Positions 24,128 to 33,066 of a stretch of 50,915 bases of DNA are shown one piece after another. Source of the DNA: Deltaproteobacteria bacterium (GTDB lineage Bacteria > Myxococcota_A > UBA9042 > PHBI01 > JACKFB01); assembly GCA_020632695.1 (NCBI GenBank), contig JACKFB010000027.1, forward strand, positions 1-50,915, read 5' to 3'. The notes under the pieces are model-generated. The model did not search any database, was not told the origin of the DNA, and saw only the letters and a list, made by a program, of their open reading frames with translations. The translations under genes and the position numbers were made by a program. The first letter of the stretch is position 1. Each line of letters starts with the position of its first letter.

Positions 24128-25129
24128 TCAGGCCGGGCGCTCGCTGTCCAGGTGGGCCATGGCGGCTTCGGGGTAGCGGGCGCCGGCGGCGGCGCCGCGG
24201 GGGATGAGGGACTCGATGCTGGCCAGCTCGTCGGGGCTCAGCGCCAGGTCCAGGGCGCCCAGGGCCTCGGCGAGGCGCTGCGGACGGCGGGCGCCGATGA
24301 GGGGGACGACGGTCGGGTCGCGGCCGAGCACCCAGGCGATGGCGACCTGGGCGACGGTGACGCCGCGGGCCTCGGCGAGTCCGCGCAGGCCGTCGGTCAG
24401 GGCCAGGTTCCGGGCGATGTTCTCGTCGGCGAAGCGTGGGCTCCAGCGGCGGAAGTCGGTGGGCGGGAGCTGGCGGTCGGGGCTCCAGTGGCCGCTGAGC
24501 AGGCCGCGGGAGAGCACTCCGTAGGCCGTGATGCCGACGCCCAGCTCGCGGCAGGCGGGCAGGATGGCGTCCTCGATGCCGCGTGAGAGCAGCGAATACT
24601 CGATCTGGAGGTCGACGATGGGGTGCACGGCGTGGGCGCGGCGCAGCGTGTCGGCGCCGACCTCGGAGAGGCCGATGTGGCGGACCAGACCGGCGCGCAC
24701 CTGGTCGGCGATGGCGCCGACGGTCTCCTCGATGGGCACGGCCGGGTCGAGGCGGGCGGGGCGGTAGATGTCGATGTGGTCGGTGCCGAGGCGGCGCAGC
24801 GAGTAGGCGAGGAAGTTCTTCACGGCCGCCGGACGACAGTCGACGCCGCTCCAGCCGCCGCGGGCGTCGCGCAGCGCGCCGAACTTGACGCTGAGCACCG
24901 CGCCGTCCCGGGGGCGTCCTCGCAGCGCCTCGGCGATGAGCAGCTCGTTGTGGCCCATGCCGTAGAAGTCGCCCGTGTCGAGCAGCGTCACGCCGGCGTC
25001 GAGCGCCGCGTGGATGGTGGCGATGGCGTCGCCGCGATCGGCCGGGCCATAGAGATCGGACATGCCCATGCAGCCGAGGCCGAGGGCGGAGACGTGGAAG
25101 CCGGAGTCGCCGAGCGCGCGCTGCTGCAT
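24128..25129 (-). CDS. Aldo/keto reductase (AKR13/YakC-like)
   Basis: 333 residues, (beta/alpha)8 NADPH-dependent oxidoreductase. MQQRALGDSGFHVSALGLGCMGMSDLYG is the family N-terminus (given here in parts: MQQRALGDSGFHVSALGLGC / MGMSDLYG). LLDTGDFYGMGHNELLIAEAL holds the catalytic Asp and Tyr, and VLSVKFGAL the Lys. At the usual catalytic His position the sequence is IDIYRPARLDP, with no His, as in AKR13-type enzymes. C-terminal VAIAWVLGRDPTVVPLIGAR is the cofactor-binding end. Start ATG 25129 after gagg; the frame continues upstream to 26719 only as antisense-like GC-rich sequence of the next gene. Stand-alone gene; substrate unknown. Confidence 0.9.
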   Translation of the reverse strand: MQQRALGDSGFHVSALGLGCMGMSDLYGPADRGDAIATIHAALDAGVTLLDTGDFYGMGHNELLIAEALRGRPRDGAVLSVKFGALRDARGGWSGVDCRPAAVKNFLAYSLRRLGTDHIDIYRPARLDPAVPIEETVGAIADQVRAGLVRHIGLSEVGADTLRRAHAVHPIVDLQIEYSLLSRGIEDAILPACRELGVGITAYGVLSRGLLSGHWSPDRQLPPTDFRRWSPRFADENIARNLALTDGLRGLAEARGVTVAQVAIAWVLGRDPTVVPLIGARRPQRLAEALGALDLALSPDELASIESLIPRGAAAGARYPEAAMAHLDSERPA

Positions 25130-25224
25130 GGGGAGCCTCGGGGTGGGTCTGGGGGCGCGAGACCGACCCAGGGTAGCGCGAGCCGGAGCACGCGAGAAGG
25201 TACCCGGCGACGGCGCCGCGCTGC

Positions 25225-27981
25225 TCAGAGCGGCGTCAGGTCGAAGCGCATGGCGAAGGGCAGGGAGGCGGGCAGCGGATCGGCCGGGTCGACGCCGTAG
25301 ATGCTCTTGACCAGGTTCTCGACGCCCTCGCGGTCGATGCCGCCGACGCTCAGCACGATGTCCACCAGGTTCTCGGTGGCGATGGAGCCGGCGAGGTCCG
25401 CGGTGGTCAGCGTGGCGACCTTGGAGGCGTCGACGGTCTGCGCGATGGTCCAGGCGGGCTGCTGGATGCGCAGCGTGCCGAGCATGGTGCCGGCGCTGTC
25501 GTGGACGCGGATGGGCTGCTCGGTGCCCTGGGCGGTGAAGGTCGTGGCGTCGAAGGTGCCGGAGACGGCCGTCTCGGTGTCGGGGTCGGGCAGGCCGCTC
25601 TGGTCGGTGTCCTCGGCGACGACCAGGGTCATCGTGCCCAGGCCGGGGTCCACCTCGACGCCGCCCATGAGGATGCGCGGCATGAAGCTGGTGATGATGC
25701 CGCCGGCGACGGGGTTTTCGGGCTGGGTCAGCGTCACGTGGTCGGCGTCGGTGACGAACACCTTGGCCGGCGCTGTCTCCCAGGACTCGCTCTGCTGGCC
25801 GGCCGTGAAGGTGGCCTCCAGGAACGCGGCGAGCTGCTCGTCGCGGCGGGTCCAGAAGTAGCCGGTAGACGTCTGGGCCAGATAGCCGAAGGGGTAGGAG
25901 GTCAGGCTGGCGGGCTTCTCGCGGGCCAGCAGCTCGACGGGATAACGGTAGCGGCTCTCGGCGGCCTTCAGCACCGGCAGCACGCGCGCGGTGACGGCCT
26001 GGGCGCGGGCCAGCGCGGCTTCGGCGGCCTGCTTCGCTGCGGCCATCCCGGACGCGTCCTCGGCCGCGCTCGCCAGCTTCCAGGCGCGGGCCTGGGCCAC
26101 GCTCTCGTAGAGCGCGATGGCCTGCTGGATGCGGTCCACGTAGAGCTCGAGGCTCTCGCGCAGCTCGGCGCGCAGTTCGAGCTGCTGCGGCTTGCCCAGC
26201 CCCGAGTCCGCCGGCAGCGCCGCCAGCACCGCCTCGTGGTCGGCCAGCATCGCCCGCAGCGCGTCGAGGTCCGTCGTCTGCCAGGCCGCGAAGGTCGCGT
26301 CGTCCATGTCCCGCACCGTGCGGTAGGCCAGCTTCGGGCGGCGGGCGAGGATGCCCGCCTGGGCGCCGATCTCGTCCTGGGGCAGCTCGCCCGAGAGATA
26401 GAAGATGAGCAGCGGGTTGGTGTCGTAGAACCACTTGCGCTGGAGATCCGTCCAGGCGCGCTCGGCGGTCATCAGCGCCTCGCCGCCGTCGCCGAACACC
26501 GGCTCGATCCAGTCGAGGTAGTCCTCCCAGCTCACGTCCGCGTCCCAGGTGAGCCGCGTCAGGTGGTGGTCGTACATCCAGTAGCCCCACTCGCGGCCGG
26601 TGCTGAAGGTGACGTGGCCCTCCACCTCGTAGGGTGCCAGCTCGACCTGCACGTCGTGGGCGCGCGACCAGCCGGTGATGGGCAGGGTCAGCGGCACGTT
26701 GTCGTCGAAGCCCAGCCACCAGGCCGTCTCGGGGAAGAAGACCAGCGGGCGCTCGCCCGAGGCGGCGTCCAGGAAGTCGAGCTGGTGGGTGAAGTCCTCA
26801 CAGTCGTAGACCGGCGCGGGTGCCGTCAGGGTGTAGAACATCGTCGTGTGGACGAAGGCGCCCAGGGCGTCCGGGGCCTGAAGCGGCAGATGGTAGAAGG
26901 GCTGGCCGCTGTCGGCCTCGAGGCCGCAGGTGATGTGGATCCAGGCGAAGGCGCGCACGTCGGGCCAGGCTTCGGTCACGTGCCGGGTGGCGGCGTCCAA
27001 CCAGCCGAGCACGGCGCCATCGGGCGGCTTGGTGAACTCGCTGGTGCCGATCTGGAAGCCGACGTAGCTCAGGCCCGAGGCCAGCACCCGGTCCAGCGCG
27101 CGGGCTATCTGCTCCTCGTCAGGGCGGCGCTGGCCGGTGGCCGGGTCGATGTCGTCGTCGCGGATCATCTTGAAGGCGTTCTGCTGCTGGTCGGCGAACC
27201 CGATGACCGCGCCGAGCCCGATGCCCAGCCCGCGCGCCTCGCTCGTGATGTCCTGCATCCACGGCGTCCAGGCGGCCATGTCCACCGTCTTGAGCAGATG
27301 GAAGTACAGGACGTTCTGGCGATTCCGGGCCAGCCAGCGCAGGTAGCGGCTGGCCATCTCGCGGAAGCCCGGGACGTTCGGGCGCAGCAGCACGTCGCTC
27401 ATGACGATGGGGTGCTGGGTGTGCTCGTGGAAGCCGCGCAGCGCGAAGTGCGGCACCTCGTCGTGGCCGTCGTAGCCGACGGGCAGGCGAGCGTCGGGCG
27501 CCTCGGGGAAGACGGTCTGCTCGGGGTGGACGTAGCGGACGCCCAGGTCGGCGGCGATGGTGTAGAGGCCGTACATGCAGCCGATCTCGGCCTGGCACTC
27601 GACGAGGATGGCGGGAAGGCCCGGCGCCTCGGCCAGGTCGCGGGTGCTGGTGAGGCGGAAGCCCTGGTCGCCCAAGGGCGCTGTGGCCTCGCCCGTGACG
27701 ACGCGGACGACGATGGCCGAGCTGGCCTTGCCGGGCGGCGTAGCCGGGACGCCGGCGATGGCGGCCATGCCCTCGCGGAGGTCGACGCCCGCTGCTTCCA
27801 GGCCCGGCCCCGCGCCGAGCGGCATCATCAGGCCGACGGCCAGCCGGTCGTCGTGTCGGAGCGGCGAACCGTCGCCCGAGGCGCCGCCGTCGCTACCGCA
27901 GCGGAGCGCCAGAAGCGTCAGGGCGCCCAGGGCGGCTCGCAGCGACGCGCGCCGCGCCATGTCAGCGAATCGTGGCCTCAT
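25225..27981 (-). CDS. Large glycosidase-like lipoprotein
   Basis: 918 residues. Lipoprotein signal with LTLLALRC (Cys28), then a Gly/Ser/Asp linker. ATG 27981 has GGAGGG about 6 bases upstream; Met8 (27960) has none. Residues about 80-160 resemble the small alpha/beta domain that precedes the barrel in alpha-glucuronidases and hexosaminidases (GH67/GH20-like), notably LPAILVECQAEIGCMYGLYT and LGVRYVHPEQTVFPEAP. Then FALRGFHEHTQHP begins a likely TIM barrel (RQNVLYFHLLK, FAWIHITCG, PLVFFPETAWWLG). The helical region at about 480-720 is followed by C-terminal beta domains. No catalytic residues can be named with confidence. Probably an outer-membrane-anchored carbohydrate-active or carbohydrate-binding protein. 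Confidence 0.6.
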   Translation of the reverse strand: MRPRFADMARRASLRAALGALTLLALRCGSDGGASGDGSPLRHDDRLAVGLMMPLGAGPGLEAAGVDLREGMAAIAGVPATPPGKASSAIVVRVVTGEATAPLGDQGFRLTSTRDLAEAPGLPAILVECQAEIGCMYGLYTIAADLGVRYVHPEQTVFPEAPDARLPVGYDGHDEVPHFALRGFHEHTQHPIVMSDVLLRPNVPGFREMASRYLRWLARNRQNVLYFHLLKTVDMAAWTPWMQDITSEARGLGIGLGAVIGFADQQQNAFKMIRDDDIDPATGQRRPDEEQIARALDRVLASGLSYVGFQIGTSEFTKPPDGAVLGWLDAATRHVTEAWPDVRAFAWIHITCGLEADSGQPFYHLPLQAPDALGAFVHTTMFYTLTAPAPVYDCEDFTHQLDFLDAASGERPLVFFPETAWWLGFDDNVPLTLPITGWSRAHDVQVELAPYEVEGHVTFSTGREWGYWMYDHHLTRLTWDADVSWEDYLDWIEPVFGDGGEALMTAERAWTDLQRKWFYDTNPLLIFYLSGELPQDEIGAQAGILARRPKLAYRTVRDMDDATFAAWQTTDLDALRAMLADHEAVLAALPADSGLGKPQQLELRAELRESLELYVDRIQQAIALYESVAQARAWKLASAAEDASGMAAAKQAAEAALARAQAVTARVLPVLKAAESRYRYPVELLAREKPASLTSYPFGYLAQTSTGYFWTRRDEQLAAFLEATFTAGQQSESWETAPAKVFVTDADHVTLTQPENPVAGGIITSFMPRILMGGVEVDPGLGTMTLVVAEDTDQSGLPDPDTETAVSGTFDATTFTAQGTEQPIRVHDSAGTMLGTLRIQQPAWTIAQTVDASKVATLTTADLAGSIATENLVDIVLSVGGIDREGVENLVKSIYGVDPADPLPASLPFAMRFDLTPL

Positions 27982-28055
27982 CTCGAGCCCTCCGGGTGGC
28001 CGTGGCTGGGCCGCACGCTACCGGCCGGCGGCCCACGCAGCAAGGCCGGGCGCCG

Positions 28056-28757
28056 TCATGGCGACAGGGTGATCGGGACATCCAGGCGCACCTCGAAGGG
28101 GGTGCCGCTGGCCGTGCCCTTGGCGCTCAGCGTCACGGTGTAGGTGCCGGGCGGGAAGGGCTCGCCCTTGGGGGCGCCGAAATCGGAGGGGCCGTTCCAG
28201 TTCCTGCCGTCCCAGGTGAACGAGCCCAGGAAGGTGCCGGGCGGCAAGGTCGCCGCGCTGCCGTCCGGGCCCGGGCACAAACCGACGTCGCACAGGCACC
28301 ACCGCTGGCCGCCGCCGCCGATGAGCGGGAACACGGCGAGACCGCTGGGGCCGGGCTGGGCGCAGCCGCCGGCGTCCTGCGGCACCGCCGCGACCGCGGG
28401 GACGGGCTCCTCGGTGATGAGCTTCCACGCGAAGGTGACCCCCGCCGCCGCCTCGGCCAGCGTGAACTCGCAGTCGGTGGACGCGAACACCAGCGACACC
28501 CCGGGCAGGTCACTGGTGGCCACCGGATGGCAGTTGGCGGCGTCGGTGTCGGTGTCGGTCCCGGAGTCGGTCCCGGAGTCGGTCCCGGTCCCGGAGTCGG
28601 TCTCGGTCCCGGAGTCGGTCTCGGTCCCGGTCCCGGTGTCGGTCTCGGTCGCAGTGTCGGAGTCGGTCGCGGTGTCGGTGACGGTGCCGGTCCCGGAGCC
28701 GCAGGCGGCGCCCAGGGTGCAGAGGACGGTGGCGAGCAGCAGCGTCGTGGGTCGCAT
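28056..28757 (-). CDS. Lipoprotein with Thr/Ser/Asp/Gly repeat linker
   Basis: 233 residues. The signal peptide ends in the lipobox LGAAC (Cys19). Residues 20-72 are a low-complexity stalk built from TDSGT / TDTAT / TETDT units, encoded by a degenerate hexanucleotide repeat. The globular part (73-233) contains six Cys and ends in beta strands resembling an Ig-like or BsuPI-type domain, with PPGTYTVTLSAKG and FEVRLDVPITLSP. Family not recognised. The stalk presumably lifts the domain off the outer membrane. Divergent from the dockerin-like lipoprotein gene at 28917. Confidence 0.75.
   Translation of the reverse strand: MRPTTLLLATVLCTLGAACGSGTGTVTDTATDSDTATETDTGTGTETDSGTETDSGTGTDSGTDSGTDTDTDAANCHPVATSDLPGVSLVFASTDCEFTLAEAAAGVTFAWKLITEEPVPAVAAVPQDAGGCAQPGPSGLAVFPLIGGGGQRWCLCDVGLCPGPDGSAATLPPGTFLGSFTWDGRNWNGPSDFGAPKGEPFPPGTYTVTLSAKGTASGTPFEVRLDVPITLSP
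28541..28695. repeat. Degenerate GTCGGT/GTCCCGGA hexanucleotide-dodecanucleotide repeat
   Basis: About 155 bases built from gtcggt, gtcccg and gagtcg units with period 6 (often 12 or 18). It encodes the Thr/Ser/Asp/Gly stalk of the lipoprotein on the minus strand. Changes by 6-nt units would keep the frame, so copy-number change would alter stalk length rather than switch the gene off. Confidence 0.8.
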
Positions 28758-28916
28758 CGGTGTCTCCTCATGGGCGCGCGGGGTGCGCGCTGAGCGCGGT
28801 AGCGTCTACCATATCGTAGACCCGAGATGCGTGAGGTCGGCGCGCTGGGGCTTGTTCCGGGGCGCCGTCGCTGCCAGGATTCGCGCCCCGTCTCCGGTGC
28901 GCCCCCGGGAGTCCTC

Positions 28917-31151
28917 ATGCGCCTCACGCCGCTGCTTCTCGCCCTCCTGCTCACCGTCTCGAATGCGCTCGCCGCCTGCGGGGGCTCTGGCGATGTCGAG
29001 GCGCCCGACGCCGACGCCGCCGACGCGCTGCCCGACGCGGCGCCCGATGTCGACACCGCCGACGACGCCGACACCGCCGACGCCGCCGACGCCGCTCCCG
29101 AGGTCGTCGCGCCGCGCGGCACCGACGAGTCGCGCGCCCGCGCCTTCAAGCTCTTCTACCGCGAGCGCCTCGACCGCGCGCTCATCGCCTACAACCGCTT
29201 CGGCCTCTTCGGCGACGTCGGGTTCGGCCTGGCCGTCGACCGCGCCCACGTCGCTCGCGAGGGCCAGAGCTACGACATCGTCGTCGGTCCCAACGACAAC
29301 AACCTCATGGGGACGCCGCTTCGGGCGGTGTGGCACGCCTGGCGGCACTTCCACAGCCGCACGGCGGAGCTGACGCTGATCCGCATGCTGCGTGGGCTGG
29401 AGTTCTACGAGCAGGTGACCGGACATCCGGGGCTGACCAGCCGCATGGCGCTCACCGGCTGGACCCTGGACATCGACGGCGTCGCGAAGACCGCCACGCG
29501 CACCCGCGACGGGGCCGCGGTGACGTCGCCGCTGGCCACCGACGCCGCGCTCGAGGCCGAGATCCTCGCGACCTTTTTCGACGGCGTGAAGATGAAGTAC
29601 CGCATGAACCCGCGGGACACCTACCTGACCTTCCTACCCGGCTGGGACCCCGCCGAGTACGCCATCACCCAGTCCATCCCGAACCTGCCGGACTTCATCC
29701 GCATCAGCGACTGCTGTGCGACCCTGCGCCGCACGCCGGAGGGCTACCCGTGGGCCGACTCCTGGTGGTCGAACCACAACTCCCGCGACAACTTCCCCGA
29801 CATCGCGCTGGGCGTGCTGGCGGCCATGGAGGCGGAGGCCTCGCCGGAGACCCCGGAGGCGATCCGCGGCTCGGCGACGCGGGTGGCCGAGGCGGGCGTG
29901 CGCATCGCCGACCTCATCGAGGCAAACGGCGGCAACATCATGACCGTCGACGAGTATCACGACTACGACACCCTGACCGTATCCGGCGAGATACGGCCCC
30001 ACGGCCTGCCCGAGAACGAGGACCTGGGCTCGATGGCGTCGTGCCCCATGGCGCTCTTGAGCCGCGCGCTGTCGACCCAGGGGCTCGAGGCCGCGCCCGT
30101 GGACGTGTTCCTGCCCGGAACCCAGGAGCTGCTCATCGCCCACGACTATCCCGGCCTCATCGAGTGCCCCTTCGAGGAGCCGCGCCGCTGCGCCAGCATC
30201 GACGACGCCATCTGCGGGCTGAGCTGGGCGACCATCGACGAGCTGAAGGTGCTGGACCAGCCGATCTTCGAGCTGGCGGTCGAGCTGGAGGCGGGCACCC
30301 CGGGCTCAGCGGAGACGCTGCTGGGCTCCTTCCAGAACGACTTCGACGACGTGGCCGAGGCGATGGTCTCGCTGGAGGCGGTGCTGCGCGTGAAGGGCGA
30401 GGCCGCCCTGGCCGACGACGCACGGGACAGCGTGGGGCACCTGACCGACCTGATGCGCCGCTTCGCCGACATCCTCTACGGCGAGCGCAAGCCGGAAAAG
30501 CGCGCCAGCCAGCGCTACGAGGCGGCGATCTTCGACGCCATGGCAGGCCGCGAGGTGGTCGCCAGCGACCTGGGCGAGTTCGAGCCCGAGGACGCGCGGA
30601 TGGCCCGGGCCGAGGGGCTGCTCCAGATCCCGGAGGCCCAGCCGGTGAAGCTCTACACCGACGAGGAGCTGCTGCAGCTCATCACCGACGGGCTGGCCAA
30701 CCTGCAGGACAAGTCGGGCCCGGGGCGCAGCGAGGCCATCCGCAAGCGCTACGCCGAGACCTACCCCGACGGGAAGCCGCCCATCCGCCGGGCCGGCGAC
30801 GCCTACGAGGCGCGCCAGGGCCAGGGCCCCTGGTTTCCGGCCGAGCGCCCGCGCCACAAGGTGGTCGGCGGCTTCGACCTGATGCAGGCCGTGATCCTGT
30901 GCACGACGGCGCCCGAGCTGCTCGACTGCTCCTGGGCGGCCATCGGCTGCGCGCCGCCCGACCTGGACCAGAGCGGCACCGTGGACGCCGCCGACCTGGC
31001 GCTCTTCGAGACCGCCTTCACCGGCTACGGCGACGGCGCCACCTGCGACGAGGCGAACGGCCACTGCGGCGGCGTCGACCTGGACGCCTCCGGGACCCTG
31101 GACGCGTCGGACCGCGCCTTCATGACCGCGGCCCAGGGCTGCGTGCGCTGA
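28917..31151 (+). CDS. Large lipoprotein with C-terminal dockerin-like calcium-loop pair
   Basis: 744 residues from ATG 28917, with gggag about 7 bases upstream. Signal peptide with lipobox LAAC (about Cys21), then an Asp/Ala/Thr/Pro-rich linker (DADAADALPDAAPDVDTADD and on, residues about 27-65). The main body (70-670) is largely helical, with motifs such as FGLAVDRAHVAREGQSYD, NDNNLMGTPLRAVWHAWRHF and SWWSNHNSRDNFPDIALG. I recognise no family. The last ~65 residues are dockerin-like: DLDQSGTVDAADLALFETAF and VDLDASGTLDASDRAFM are two EF-hand-type calcium loops. No cohesin gene is in the window. Probably exported and tethered to the outer membrane. Confidence 0.75.
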   Translation: MRLTPLLLALLLTVSNALAACGGSGDVEAPDADAADALPDAAPDVDTADDADTADAADAAPEVVAPRGTDESRARAFKLFYRERLDRALIAYNRFGLFGDVGFGLAVDRAHVAREGQSYDIVVGPNDNNLMGTPLRAVWHAWRHFHSRTAELTLIRMLRGLEFYEQVTGHPGLTSRMALTGWTLDIDGVAKTATRTRDGAAVTSPLATDAALEAEILATFFDGVKMKYRMNPRDTYLTFLPGWDPAEYAITQSIPNLPDFIRISDCCATLRRTPEGYPWADSWWSNHNSRDNFPDIALGVLAAMEAEASPETPEAIRGSATRVAEAGVRIADLIEANGGNIMTVDEYHDYDTLTVSGEIRPHGLPENEDLGSMASCPMALLSRALSTQGLEAAPVDVFLPGTQELLIAHDYPGLIECPFEEPRRCASIDDAICGLSWATIDELKVLDQPIFELAVELEAGTPGSAETLLGSFQNDFDDVAEAMVSLEAVLRVKGEAALADDARDSVGHLTDLMRRFADILYGERKPEKRASQRYEAAIFDAMAGREVVASDLGEFEPEDARMARAEGLLQIPEAQPVKLYTDEELLQLITDGLANLQDKSGPGRSEAIRKRYAETYPDGKPPIRRAGDAYEARQGQGPWFPAERPRHKVVGGFDLMQAVILCTTAPELLDCSWAAIGCAPPDLDQSGTVDAADLALFETAFTGYGDGATCDEANGHCGGVDLDASGTLDASDRAFMTAAQGCVR

Positions 31152-31304
31152 CCGCGGCGGGCGACAGGGCCGGCCGGTGCGGCGAACATCGGTGGTCGGC
31201 CCCCGACCGGTGGATCAGGAGCCTCGCTCGCGTCCGAGCAGAACGCGGCGGGCGACCGCCCTACGAGGCTTGATTCCACCCACTCGCGCCAGCATCCTGC
31301 GGCC

Positions 31305-31850
31305 ATGCGACTTCCATTATCATTGGCCACAGCCCTCCTCCTCCTCGTGACCGCCAGCCCGCTGGCTTGCGAAGATACGAATGAAGGGACCCCCGATGTC
31401 GACGGGGACGTTCTTGCGATTGGGGACATCCCCAGCGACGGGAGCGGCTGCGCGGACTGCAGCATGGAAGACCAGCTCGCGCGCTTCGCTGCCGCGGACG
31501 CCACGGCGTGCGGGACCGTCCCCAAGACGCCTGGCGGGGGCGAAGGCCTGGCGGCGATCGAGGCGTGTGTCGACGACGCGCTGTCCACGGGCGACGATTT
31601 CGTCGTGCGGCAGGTCCTGCAAGGGGCCGATTCCGAAGTCGAGCGGGCCTGGCTACGAGCGAACGGGCAAGTGCTCGTGCTCGTCTACGACTCGGCACCG
31701 TGCGGAGGCGACGGTGATTGCACCACCTGCGGTCCCCGGGTCGAGATGGCGGTGTGCGACTCCCCCGTCCGCGCAGACTTCGACTCGACGGAGCCACTCC
31801 TCGAGTGCGCCGAGCCGATGGTCTTCGAGAAGGCCTGCGGCAGTTCGTAG
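31305..31850 (+). CDS. Small Cys-containing lipoprotein
   Basis: 181 residues. Signal peptide LSLATALLLLVTASPLAC ends in a lipobox Cys22. An acidic linker follows (EDTNEGTPDVDGDV). The mature domain has ten further Cys, including CADC and CTTC, with a beta/alpha-looking core (GQVLVLVYDSAP). No family recognised. Lies 150 bases downstream of the dockerin-like gene and just left of the transposable element. Confidence 0.7.
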   Translation: MRLPLSLATALLLLVTASPLACEDTNEGTPDVDGDVLAIGDIPSDGSGCADCSMEDQLARFAAADATACGTVPKTPGGGEGLAAIEACVDDALSTGDDFVVRQVLQGADSEVERAWLRANGQVLVLVYDSAPCGGDGDCTTCGPRVEMAVCDSPVRADFDSTEPLLECAEPMVFEKACGSS

Positions 31851-31915
31851 GGCGATGCCCGCGCTCCTGTCAGGGGCGCCGCTGTCGCCGGTGCTGCGAG
31901 TCGGCGCGTGCGGGG

Positions 31916-32131
31916 AGGGGTCAGGTCCGAACTTGCTCACTTGGCGTTCCGCCATCCGTCCTCTTCTCTCATGGCCCTCAGAGGGGCCCGCGCACTGTCA
32001 CCGTCACACCCAGGCGCTGGGGGAGGGGTCAGGTCCGAACTTGCTCACTTGGCGTTCCGCCATCCGTCCTCTTCTCTCATGGCCCTCAGAGGAGCCCGCG
32101 TACCGGCACCGTCGCACCCAGGCGCTGGAGG
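31916..32131. repeat. Left end of RAYT element: two tandem ~108-bp copies
   Basis: Two direct copies, 31916-32023 and 32024-32131, identical at about 102 of 108 positions. Each begins with a 26-base motif (31916-31941 and 32024-32049; core GGTCAGGTCCGAACTTGC) and ends with sequence homologous to the 3' end of the transposase gene. Only the inner copy contains the functional stop codon region (32086). The 26-base motif is inverted at the right end with 2 mismatches. Confidence 0.85.
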
Positions 32132-33066
32132 ACCGCGTCGACGTCGGCCTGAAAGGTCGGGTCGTCGTGGAGTTGACGCCGGTAGCGGGTGGCGAGCGGT
32201 GAGAGGCTGGACGCGCGGGTGTCGAGGGCGGTGGCGAGTTGGCGGTTGGTCAAGGGCGTGTGGTCGACGCAGACCAGGATGGCAAGCTGGCGGGCGCGGT
32301 TGGTGTGTCCGCGGCGGCGGCTGAGGAGGTTGGCGGTGGGCACTTCGAAGTGGGCTGCGACGGCGGCGAGGACCTCTGCCGGGTCGGTGGCCAACCAGCG
32401 CCGCACGTCAGCGGTCGCTGATCGCATGACCGGCAGCTCGCCGCGCAGGCGCTCTCGCCAGCCGGCCTCGAACGCCTCATCGCCGACGATGCTCGCGTGG
32501 CGAGACCAGTCCATCCGCTCCCGCACCTCGGCGGGGAGCCGCGCGTGCACGAAGCGATCGAGTGCCAGGACATCGTGGTCGAAGCGCTGCAAGACTTCGT
32601 CTGTGCACAACCACGCGGGCGCCTCACCGCGGAGGTAGTGCCCGTGGCTGGTCCACGCATGGTCGCCCGCCCGCGCCACCAGGCGCGCGTTGACGGGGTT
32701 CATGTGGATGTAGCGGACCAGCTCGGCCAGATAGCGCTCGTGCTGCACCAACCGCGAGCGAAAGCGGCCCCGGAACAGGGGCCCGTCACGACCGTGGCGT
32801 CGATTGAAGCGCTGGGTGTGAAGGCCCACCACATGGCGCATCGCACGCCCGAGCTCCCCGCGCGTGTCCTCGACGAGGAGATGGAAGTGGTTGTCCATCA
32901 GGCTGGCCGCGTGAGTCCGCAGGCCCCATCGCTCGCGAGCGTCGACCAGCAACTCGTAGAAGCCTTCCCGGTCGGCCGCGTCGACGAAGATGTCACCGCG
33001 AGCGAGCCCCCGGCCCATCACGTGGTGCCACAAGCGGGGAGCCTGGATGCGAAGTGGTCGAGCCAT
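32086..33066 (-). CDS. REP-associated tyrosine transposase (RAYT, Y1/HUH family)
   Basis: 326 residues from ATG 33066; an alternative upstream start at 33102 exists. N-terminal Y1 transposase domain: LWHHVMGRGLARGDIF, the HUH metal motif in LMDNHFHLLVED (His60, His62), PLFRGRFRSRLV, and LVRYIHMNPVNARLV with the likely nucleophile Tyr119. The C-terminal ~120 residues carry a DnaA-like/HTH segment (RRGHTNRARQLAIL ... LTNRQLATALDTRASSLSPLA), as in long RAYTs. The enzyme nicks single-stranded DNA at palindromic or REP-like ends. The gene ends reach into repeated end sequences on both sides. No frameshift seen; probably functional. Confidence 0.9.
   Translation of the reverse strand: MARPLRIQAPRLWHHVMGRGLARGDIFVDAADREGFYELLVDARERWGLRTHAASLMDNHFHLLVEDTRGELGRAMRHVVGLHTQRFNRRHGRDGPLFRGRFRSRLVQHERYLAELVRYIHMNPVNARLVARAGDHAWTSHGHYLRGEAPAWLCTDEVLQRFDHDVLALDRFVHARLPAEVRERMDWSRHASIVGDEAFEAGWRERLRGELPVMRSATADVRRWLATDPAEVLAAVAAHFEVPTANLLSRRRGHTNRARQLAILVCVDHTPLTNRQLATALDTRASSLSPLATRYRRQLHDDPTFQADVDAVLQRLGATVPVRGLL

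Noticed and set aside
25130..26719. Upstream extension of the aldo/keto reductase frame
   Set aside because: No stop for 530 codons, but the translation is Arg/Pro-rich and overlaps the lipoprotein gene. The AKR family N-terminus begins exactly at ATG 25129.
25501..28143. A plus-strand open frame of about 880 codons opposite the large lipoprotein gene
   Set aside because: Product is Gly/Arg/Val/His-rich with no domain, signal or start context. It is the GC-rich antisense shadow of the minus-strand lipoprotein, which has a lipobox and ordered domains.
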